Assembly: GCA_902782715.1 (NCBI GenBank)
Contig: CACZOG010000165.1
Coordinates: 1 to 10,807, forward strand
Source of the DNA: an uncultured Lachnospiraceae bacterium
GTDB lineage: Bacteria; Bacillota; Clostridia; Lachnospirales; Lachnospiraceae
Direction: 5' to 3'
Length of the DNA stretch: 10,807 nt
In this document: in pieces, positions 6,072 to 10,807 of the stretch
How the letters are laid out: each line of letters opens with the position of its first letter
Numbering within the stretch: the stretch's first letter is position 1
Notes under the pieces: model-generated
What the model saw: only the letters and a program-made list of their open reading frames with translations
Told to the model about the DNA's origin: nothing
The model's database searches: none
Translations under genes and position numbers: made by a program

Positions 6072-8201
6072 ATGTTACCGTTTTCCACCACGATCGTTCT
6101 AAGTTTAATCGAATATTTTTGCGTTATAGTCCTTCATGTCATTTACGCATACAGTAATTTCGGAATCGAGGAGTCACTCTGGTCGGCTCTCGGTTTCATA
6201 CCCATTCTGCTTACTGTTTTATTTTTCAGATTAATGAAAAAAGAATCCGTAATAGTCAGGGTTTTCTATATTTCCATGCTTATCGCGAGTTATTTCATCT
6301 CGTGGAAAATTGAAACGCTCGGAATGCTCATAATGGTTTATTTTGCGGGCGCACTCATGATAGCGCTTCATTCCGACAGAAAACTCATGCTTGAATATTC
6401 TATCGTATCTTCCGTGATCCTTGCGGTTGTCGCGGTATTCCAGATGGATCTTATCGCTCAGGTCTGTCCTTCGCAGCTTTATTACATTTACATGATACTG
6501 TATGCTTTCGGAATGGTAACGCTTGTATTCATGGCGAGCGGCATTAAGAATTACAAGCAGAAGATGGAAGAGAAAAACGAGGAAGCACAGAACGCTCTGG
6601 AAGCAAAGAGCAACTTCCTGGCGAACATGTCTCATGAAATAAGAACTCCCATGAATGCCATCTGCGGTATGGCACAGCTTTTATCCGAGAAAGAACTCGG
6701 CGACGAAGAATCCGAATATGTCGAGACGATTCAGAAATCCAGTGCTTCACTTCTTTCGATCATCAACGAGATCCTGGACTTCTCCAAGATCGATTCCGGT
6801 AAAATGGAGATCAATGAAGACGAGTACCATTTCAATTCGCTCATCCACGACGTATTAAGTATCATTGAATTCAGACTTAAAGGCAAATCCGTCAAACTCA
6901 TTACGGAGATCAATCCCAACGTTCCGAGGATACTTATCGGTGACGAATTAAGAATAAGACAGATACTCATCAACCTTTTGAACAATGCAGTTAACTTCAC
7001 TCATCGAGGAAGCATTACCCTTAAGATCGTGTGGGTTTCACAGGGCGATGACAAAGGTGTACTCGAAGTTGAGGTAAAAGATACAGGTATCGGTATTTCC
7101 GAAGAAAACATGGGCAAGCTGTTCAAGGCCTTCGGTCAGATCGATACAAGAAAGAACAGAAATGTTGAAGGTACCGGTCTCGGACTTGCAATCTCAAAGA
7201 ACCTGCTTGAATTAATGGGCGGCGGAATCTGGGCAACCAGTGTTCCCGAATACGGTTCAACATTCAGTTTCACACTTCCTCAGAGAGTCAAGGACAAACG
7301 TCCGTCCAATTACAAGAACGATCATGATATCATCGTAAGACAGAACGAAGAATTTAAGATCTCGTTTAAGGCTCCTACCGCAAGAGTCATGATTGTCGAT
7401 GATAACAAAGTCAACCTTCTTGTTGCTTTTGAGATCATGAAGAGATTCGGTTTCGAAGCGACTACGATCGACAACGGTGCAGAGGCATTAAACAGGATCG
7501 AAGAACATCTTATCACATACGATATGATCTTCATGGATCACATGATGCCTTTTATGGACGGTGTCGAAACTACCGAGAAGATCAGAGCGCTTGATTCTCA
7601 GTATGCAAAAGAAATACCCATTGTCGCACTTACCGCCAATGCTATAAAAGGTGTTGAAAAACAGTTTAAAGATGCGGGAATGAACGACTACCTGTCAAAG
7701 CCCATTAACGTAGATCAGTTAAACGACATCTTAAAGAGATGGCTTCCGCTTGAGAAACAGATCCGTGTCGTTGACGGCGAGGAAATGAAGCCGATAACGG
7801 AGAACGTAGTCAAGACTAAAGAGCAGATAGAAGAAGAGATGCTCTACTCGATGAAGGGAGTCAATGTCGAAAACGGTATAAGAAACTGCGGCGGAAACAA
7901 GAGCGTTTACATCAGGATCTTACAGACATTCTCATCTTCCAACCTTTCCACGGGACTGGAAACTTATTACAACGATGCCGACTGGAACAACTATGAAGTT
8001 ATCGTGCACTCGATAAAGGGAGCATGCAGAAATATCGGTGCCGAAGAGCTTGCCGACAAAGCATATAAGCTTGAACTGGCAGCCAAGGAAAAGAATATCG
8101 AATTCATCAAAATGAACAATGACAGATTCCTTGAAGAGTACAAGGAACTGATAAGCATTATCACCAAGGAAATCATTAAGGCAAACAAACCGGGAACTTG
8201 A
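6072..8201 (+). CDS. Membrane hybrid sensor histidine kinase with REC and HPt domains
   Basis: 709 residues. Six hydrophobic segments (about 7-27, 37-54, 59-77, 82-98, 107-125, 135-156) form a compact sensor with almost no extracytoplasmic loop, followed by a charged helix (158-178) likely to be a coiled coil. HisKA contains ANMSHEIRTP with phospho-accepting His188. The HATPase domain shows the N box (NLLNNAVN, 301-308), G1 (DTGIGIS, 337-343) and G2 (GTGLGLAIS, 367-375). A receiver at about 437-557 has Asp443/Asp444, phospho-acceptor Asp489 (FMDHMMPFMDG), Thr521 and Lys543. A C-terminal HPt domain (about 595-695) carries His646 in VHSIKGACRNIGA. All relay residues are intact, so a four-step phosphorelay is possible. 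AGGGGA lies five bases before ATG, and 32 bases separate it from the desulfurase stop. No PAS or other recognised ligand domain is seen, so the signal is unknown. The probable partner is the LytTR regulator next door. Confidence 0.94.
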   Translation: MLPFSTTIVLSLIEYFCVIVLHVIYAYSNFGIEESLWSALGFIPILLTVLFFRLMKKESVIVRVFYISMLIASYFISWKIETLGMLIMVYFAGALMIALHSDRKLMLEYSIVSSVILAVVAVFQMDLIAQVCPSQLYYIYMILYAFGMVTLVFMASGIKNYKQKMEEKNEEAQNALEAKSNFLANMSHEIRTPMNAICGMAQLLSEKELGDEESEYVETIQKSSASLLSIINEILDFSKIDSGKMEINEDEYHFNSLIHDVLSIIEFRLKGKSVKLITEINPNVPRILIGDELRIRQILINLLNNAVNFTHRGSITLKIVWVSQGDDKGVLEVEVKDTGIGISEENMGKLFKAFGQIDTRKNRNVEGTGLGLAISKNLLELMGGGIWATSVPEYGSTFSFTLPQRVKDKRPSNYKNDHDIIVRQNEEFKISFKAPTARVMIVDDNKVNLLVAFEIMKRFGFEATTIDNGAEALNRIEEHLITYDMIFMDHMMPFMDGVETTEKIRALDSQYAKEIPIVALTANAIKGVEKQFKDAGMNDYLSKPINVDQLNDILKRWLPLEKQIRVVDGEEMKPITENVVKTKEQIEEEMLYSMKGVNVENGIRNCGGNKSVYIRILQTFSSSNLSTGLETYYNDADWNNYEVIVHSIKGACRNIGAEELADKAYKLELAAKEKNIEFIKMNNDRFLEEYKELISIITKEIIKANKPGT

Positions 8202-8208
8202 AAATAAA

Positions 8209-8237
8209 TTGTCAAAACAGTGATTTTTTAGTATAAT
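8209..8237 (+). promoter_or_regulatory. Strong predicted sigma-A promoter for the LytTR regulator and thiI
   Basis: TTGTCA (8209-8214), a 17-base spacer and a perfect TATAAT (8232-8237) lie immediately after the kinase stop codon (8199-8201). Five of six -35 bases and all -10 bases match consensus. The predicted start near 8244 gives a leader of about 28 bases. It means the regulator and thiI need not depend on the upstream operon. Confidence 0.75.
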
Positions 8238-8243
8238 TTTAAA

Positions 8244-8257
8244 GATGACAAATCATC
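8244..8257 (+). repeat. Inverted repeat at the 5' end of the regulator transcript
   Basis: GATGA (8244-8248) and TCATC (8253-8257) are inverted copies around the four-base loop CAAA. They coincide with the predicted transcript start. The result could be a 5'-terminal hairpin or, as DNA, a small operator. Short and possibly chance. Confidence 0.35.
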
Positions 8258-8271
8258 GACAAGGGGGGAAT

Positions 8272-8982
8272 ATGTTCAGAATTGCGATATGTGATGACGA
8301 GATGACGTCACTCATGATTAACAAGGCATTGACGGAACAGATACTTGAAGAAGAAAAAATCGAATACAAGATCACCACATTTGAAGACATGGTTTCGATG
8401 ATAAGGGGAATCATGGACGAAAATGAAGAGTACGATCTGCTTTTATCCGACATCCTGGCAGTTGGAATGAACGGGATCGAAGCGGCTGAAGAAATAAGAA
8501 GACTCGGGGATAAGATTCCCATTGTTTTCATCTCTTCGACGGCTGAGTATGCCCTGGACGGATACAGAGTAAATGCATTAAGATACATTCAGAAACCCGT
8601 TGTGATCGATAAGTTAAGAGAAGCACTTCTTGAAGCTTATGCCAAAGCCGGAACGAAGAAGAAAGAATACTTGTCATTCCAGGTTGCGGATAAATTCCAC
8701 AAGGTTAATCTTGACGATATAATCTATCTTGAGAGTATGGGCCGTGACACACATGTCGTAACAAGAACGGAAACGATTCCCGTTCATGCAAAATTCTCCG
8801 ATATGGAGAAGCAGGTACCCGCTGACAGATTTGTCAGATGCCACAGATCTTACATAATCAATCTGTCCGAAGTAAAGGACATTGCAAGATACAGATTCAT
8901 GACGAAGGGCGGAATAGAGATTCCCATAAGTCAGCTTCAGTATACGGAAGTAAAAAAGAGTTTTATAGATTTTGAACAATAG
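8272..8982 (+). CDS. LytTR-family response regulator
   Basis: 236 residues. The receiver domain (about 1-120) has the acidic pair Asp8/Asp9, phospho-acceptor Asp60 in LLLSDILAVGMNGIE, a Ser/Thr switch position around 88-90 and Lys108 in QKP. A LytTR DNA-binding domain (about 134-234) follows; its recognisable core is IIYLESMGRDTHVV and the conserved DRFVRCHRSYIINL. Such regulators bind paired direct repeats upstream of targets, often surface, virulence or competence genes. I place the start at 8272 because a G-rich ribosome binding site (8261-8270, AAGGGGGGAA) stands directly before it and the protein then begins with the usual MFRIAICDD. An in-frame ATG at 8245 lies at about the predicted transcription start and has no ribosome binding site. 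Probably takes phosphate from the HPt of the preceding kinase; this pairing is inferred from adjacency. LytTR regulators more often pair with HPK10-type kinases. Confidence 0.93.
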   Translation: MFRIAICDDEMTSLMINKALTEQILEEEKIEYKITTFEDMVSMIRGIMDENEEYDLLLSDILAVGMNGIEAAEEIRRLGDKIPIVFISSTAEYALDGYRVNALRYIQKPVVIDKLREALLEAYAKAGTKKKEYLSFQVADKFHKVNLDDIIYLESMGRDTHVVTRTETIPVHAKFSDMEKQVPADRFVRCHRSYIINLSEVKDIARYRFMTKGGIEIPISQLQYTEVKKSFIDFEQ

Positions 8983-8989
8983 TTCAAAA
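8970..8989 (+). repeat. Perfect 8-bp inverted repeat across the regulator stop codon
   Basis: TTTTGAAC (8970-8977) and GTTCAAAA (8982-8989) are perfect inverted copies around the loop AATA. The repeat spans the regulator stop codon (8980-8982) and ends just before the thiI ribosome binding site (8992-8998). No T-run follows, so it is not a terminator. It may be a processing or translation-tuning hairpin between two genes of one mRNA, or a DNA-binding site. Confidence 0.5.
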
Positions 8990-9002
8990 CAAAGGAAGCG
9001 TG

Positions 9003-10178
9003 ATGACAGACACTTATTTGATCAAATACGGAGAGATTTTCTTAAAGGGCAAGAACAGATTTATTTTTGAAGATGCTCTCGTGAACAGGATTACCGAAGC
9101 GGTAGAGAAAGTAGAAGGTGAATTCAGGGTTCACAAATATCTTTCAAGAATTTACGTAGAATGTAAAAGCGATTACGACGAAGAAGAACTGATCGCGGCA
9201 ATTAAGAAAGTTTTCGGTGTATTGGCGATCTGCCCCGTACTTGTTCTTGAAGACAAAGGCTTCGATGATCTTAAAGAACAGATCGTTAAATATGTGGCTG
9301 ATACGTATCCCGACGTGAACTTTACGTTCAAGATGCTTTGTAAAAGAGCAAGAAAAAACTACCCATTAAATTCACAGGAAATGAACTGCAGCCTCGGAGA
9401 AGTGCTGCTTGATACATATCCCGGATTAAAGGTGGATGTTCATAAACCTGATGTATTGATTACCGTTGAAGTCAGGGAGAAAATATACGTTTATTCCAAA
9501 TCGATCCCCGGTCCCGGAGGAATGCCTGTAGGCACTGCGGGAAAGGCAATGGTTCTTTTATCCGGAGGTCTGGATTCTCCCGTCGCCGCTTATATGATAT
9601 CAAAAAGAGGCGTTAAGATCGATGCGGTATATTTTCATGCTCCGCCTTATACATCCGAAAGAGCCAAAGAAAAGGTTGTCGATCTCGCGAAGATAGTTTC
9701 GGAATATACGGGCAGCATCAAGCTTCATGTTATAAACTTCACGGAAATACAGATGGCCATTTATCAGAAATGTCCGCCCGATGAACTTACGATCATCATG
9801 AGACGTTATATGATGAGAATAGCGGAGATTATCGCCAAAGAGAGCAACTGCTTAGGTCTTGTTACGGGCGAGAGCATCGGACAGGTGGCAAGCCAGACAA
9901 TGCAGTCACTCATGTGCACAAACGAAGTATGCACGCTTCCCGTGTACAGACCTTTGATCGCATTTGACAAGCAGGATATCGTTGATATAGCAGAGAAGAT
10001 CAATACTTACGAAACAAGCATCCTGCCTTACGAAGACTGCTGTACGATCTTCGTAGCCGAACATCCCGTTACGAAGCCTGTTCTCGGGGTGATCGAGATG
10101 CATGAACATAATCTTGACGACTGCATAGATGAAATGCTTAAGAAAGCACTTGATGAGCGCGAGATCATAGAAATTTAA
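9003..10178 (+). CDS. thiI: tRNA 4-thiouridine synthetase ThiI
   Basis: 391 residues from the chosen start. ThiI adenylates U8 of tRNA and inserts sulfur delivered by a cysteine desulfurase; in some bacteria it also serves thiamine thiazole synthesis. Domains in order: N-terminal ferredoxin-like domain (YGEIFLKGKNR, 9-19), THUMP RNA-binding domain (about 60-165), then a PP-loop ATPase opening with LLSGGLDSPVAAYM (185-198). GESIGQVASQT (289-299) and the cysteine-bearing ILPYEDCCTIF (340-350) are typical of the family. There is no C-terminal rhodanese domain, as in most Firmicutes, so the persulfide probably passes straight from the desulfurase to a ThiI cysteine in or near Cys346/Cys347. A GTG at 9000 precedes ATG 9003, but the spacing from AAGGAAG (8992-8998) favours 9003. 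Likely transcribed with the LytTR gene from the promoter at 8209, with a terminator directly after. Confidence 0.95.
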   Translation: MTDTYLIKYGEIFLKGKNRFIFEDALVNRITEAVEKVEGEFRVHKYLSRIYVECKSDYDEEELIAAIKKVFGVLAICPVLVLEDKGFDDLKEQIVKYVADTYPDVNFTFKMLCKRARKNYPLNSQEMNCSLGEVLLDTYPGLKVDVHKPDVLITVEVREKIYVYSKSIPGPGGMPVGTAGKAMVLLSGGLDSPVAAYMISKRGVKIDAVYFHAPPYTSERAKEKVVDLAKIVSEYTGSIKLHVINFTEIQMAIYQKCPPDELTIIMRRYMMRIAEIIAKESNCLGLVTGESIGQVASQTMQSLMCTNEVCTLPVYRPLIAFDKQDIVDIAEKINTYETSILPYEDCCTIFVAEHPVTKPVLGVIEMHEHNLDDCIDEMLKKALDEREIIEI

Positions 10179-10183
10179 AAAAA

Positions 10184-10200
10184 CAGGTGCGAGACACCTG
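10184..10200 (+). repeat. CAGGTG hairpin just after thiI
   Basis: CAGGTG (10184-10189) and CACCTG (10195-10200) are perfect inverted copies around CGAGA, starting six bases after the thiI stop codon. There is no T tract directly behind it. Its arms are partial copies of the arms of the following terminator, so alternative pairings are possible. Confidence 0.7.
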
Positions 10201-10212
10201 ATTTAAAAGAAA

Positions 10213-10256
10213 AGGTGCCCGGCTCCCGAATGGGAGATAGGCACCTGACTTTTTTT
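10213..10256 (+). terminator. Rho-independent terminator after thiI
   Basis: AGGTGCC (10213-10219) pairs with GGCACCT (10240-10246). Inside it CTCCC (10223-10227) pairs with GGGAG (10232-10236) around the loop GAAT. Three bases after the outer arm come seven T residues (10250-10256). This is a long GC-rich stem with a T tract, as expected for intrinsic termination of the regulator-thiI transcript. Confidence 0.88.
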
Positions 10257-10293
10257 CAAAAGAAAAAAGCAATACAGTAAACTGCATTGCTTT
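10257..10293 (-). terminator. Rho-independent terminator of the HPr-like gene
   Basis: Read on the minus strand, AAAGCAAT (complement of 10286-10293) pairs with ATTGCTTT (complement of 10266-10273); the stem continues through a G-T pair and CAGT/ACTG to a tight loop. A T-rich run broken by one C follows (complement of 10258-10268). It lies 24 bases after the HPr-like stop codon and faces the thiI terminator, so the convergent transcripts are separated. Confidence 0.82.
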
Positions 10294-10316
10294 AAACTCA
10301 ACAAATCTTACTTGGA

Positions 10317-10547
10317 TTATACGATGTAAGGCTTAAGTACGTTTAATACTTCTTCGCAATCGTTCTCAGCATGGATGTTAAGCTCGATGTTCTTAGATAA
10401 ATCAAGAGAGAAAATTCCCATGATTGATTTAGCATCGATAACATATCTTCCTGAAACGAGGTCGAAATCATAATCAAATTTAGTAATATCATTTACGAAT
10501 GCTTTTACCTTATCGATTGAGTTTAAAGAAATAGTAACTGTCTTCAT
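10317..10547 (-). CDS. HPr-like protein without the phosphorylatable histidine
   Basis: 76 residues. The segment AKSIMGIFSLDLSK (39-52) matches the regulatory-serine region of HPr (SIMGVMSL in classical HPr), with Ser41 at the Ser46 position. The region that should read G-[IL]-H-A-R-P is instead LNSIDKVK, so the PEP-dependent phosphorylation histidine is absent; by alignment its place is taken by Ser10. Length and overall pattern otherwise fit an HPr fold. It therefore cannot carry sugar-transport phosphate, and a Crh-like regulatory role through Ser41 phosphorylation is an attractive inference, not shown. I choose the ATG at 10547 because a perfect AAGGAGGT (complement of 10556-10563) stands nine bases upstream; a longer frame to 10592 would put this site inside the gene. 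It is a single-gene transcript with its own promoter and terminator, divergent from mtaB. Confidence 0.85.
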   Translation of the reverse strand: MKTVTISLNSIDKVKAFVNDITKFDYDFDLVSGRYVIDAKSIMGIFSLDLSKNIELNIHAENDCEEVLNVLKPYIV

Positions 10548-10579
10548 AAAGAATAACCTCCTTTTTACGTTTAGTAATG

Positions 10580-10607
10580 TTGTGATTTCCAATCACGTGT
10601 TTATAAT
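10580..10607 (+). promoter_or_regulatory. Predicted promoter for mtaB
   Basis: TTGTGA (10580-10585), a 16-base spacer and TATAAT (10602-10607). The predicted start near 10614 leaves a leader of about 50 bases. The -10 box coincides, shifted by one base, with the -10 box of the opposite-strand promoter. Confidence 0.55.
10582..10596 (-). repeat. Inverted repeat at the 5' end of the HPr-like transcript
   Basis: GTGATT (10582-10587) and AATCAC (10591-10596) are perfect inverted copies around a three-base loop. On the minus strand the repeat begins about where transcription is predicted to start (near 10596). It could be a 5' stabilising hairpin or an operator between the two divergent promoters. 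Confidence 0.45.
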
Positions 10608-10631
10608 ATTGTAAAAGCCGTAAAAAGTCAA
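10603..10631 (-). promoter_or_regulatory. Predicted promoter for the HPr-like gene
   Basis: On the minus strand TTGACT (complement of 10626-10631), a 17-base spacer and TATTAT (complement of 10603-10608), each five of six to consensus. Predicted start is near 10596. The spacing and both boxes make this a good sigma-A candidate. Confidence 0.65.
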
Positions 10632-10664
10632 TCTGAAAATGTTACAAAAATAACGGAGTCAAAA

Positions 10665-10807
10665 ATGAAAACAATAGCATTCCATAACCTTGGCTGCAAA
10701 GTAAATTCATACGAAACAGATGCAATGGCACAAAAATGCAGCGAAAAAGGATATAAAATTGTAGACTTTGAACAAAAAGCCGACATTTACGTGGTAAATA
10801 CATGTTC
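10665..10807 (+). CDS. mtaB: tRNA methylthiotransferase MtaB, N-terminal part (cut by window end)
   Basis: Forty-seven complete codons are visible before the window ends. The start MKTIAFHNLGCKVNSYETDA and the later ADIYVVNTC are the hallmark of the N-terminal methylthiotransferase domain of the MiaB-like radical-SAM family. Cys11 and Cys47 are the first two ligands of the auxiliary iron-sulfur cluster. The 'LGCKVNxYET' wording fits MtaB, which adds a methylthio group to N6-threonylcarbamoyladenosine at position 37 of tRNA, better than MiaB or RimO; the radical-SAM and TRAM domains lie beyond the window. GGAG (10655-10658) precedes ATG by six bases. The gene continues the tRNA/rRNA-modification theme, with its own promoter after the thiI terminator. 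Confidence 0.92.
   Translation, partial: MKTIAFHNLGCKVNSYETDAMAQKCSEKGYKIVDFEQKADIYVVNTC

Noticed and set aside
8202..8271. LytTR-type paired binding sites upstream of the regulator
   Set aside because: Only a loose single match (ACAGTGATT) was found, without a second copy at the usual spacing, so autoregulation is not supported.
9000..9002. GTG start for thiI, one codon upstream of ATG
   Set aside because: It lies almost against the AAGGAAG site; the ATG at 9003 has the better spacing.
10548..10592. Fifteen-residue N-terminal extension of the HPr-like protein
   Set aside because: The extension would contain the perfect AAGGAGGT ribosome binding site of the ATG at 10547 and does not resemble HPr sequence.
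10609..10656. Leader hairpin or riboswitch before mtaB (TTGTAA...TTACAA, CCGT...ACGG)
   Set aside because: The stems are weak, mutually interleaved and loops are long; about 50 bases of leader is too short and AT-rich for a known riboswitch.

Overview
The window looks like a chromosomal segment of a Gram-positive anaerobe of the class Clostridia, most likely Lachnospiraceae. This rests on the protein families and their order (recU, prmA, rsmE, a NifS-type cysteine desulfurase, thiI without a rhodanese domain, a short HPr-like protein, mtaB), strong AGGAGG-type ribosome binding sites, sigma-A-like promoters and AGA-rich coding. There are no rRNA, tRNA, CRISPR or transposase genes, and no gene-free stretch reaches 300 bases.

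Layout. Positions 1-360 (+) hold the 3' end of a gene whose product ends in a striking Asp/Tyr/Trp-rich acidic tail. Convergent to it, on the minus strand, is a two-gene unit: a degenerate EAL plus HDOD signalling protein (1141-2361) followed by a TlpA/ResA-like thiol-disulfide lipoprotein (382-1116). A divergent intergenic region (2362-2519) carries promoters for both directions. The plus-strand run then reads recU (2520-3053), prmA (3090-4052), rsmE (4063-4809), cysteine desulfurase (4888-6039) and a membrane hybrid histidine kinase with REC and HPt domains (6072-8201). A new, nearly consensus promoter lies just after the kinase and precedes a LytTR response regulator (8272-8982) and thiI (9003-10178). 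A terminator follows thiI. Convergent to it, on the minus strand, is a 76-residue HPr-like protein lacking the phosphorylatable histidine (10317-10547). Its promoter appears to share its -10 box with the promoter of the divergent mtaB gene (10665 to window end).

How the genes work together. RsmE, ThiI and MtaB modify rRNA or tRNA and PrmA methylates ribosomal protein L11, so the backbone is a translation-modification neighbourhood with a recombination nuclease (RecU) at its head. The cysteine desulfurase is the likely sulfur donor for ThiI in 4-thiouridine formation. Between these two functional partners sits a complete phosphorelay: sensor kinase, internal receiver, HPt, then a LytTR regulator. 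Its signal and targets cannot be read from the sequence.

Most unusual items: the Asp/Tyr/Trp-rich tail and its compositional echo in the linker of the neighbouring lipoprotein; the kinase/LytTR module between cysteine desulfurase and thiI; the histidine-less HPr; the two nearly coincident opposed -10 boxes at 10602-10608; and the alternative-pairing repeats after thiI. I did not find a clear new defence or mobile system.
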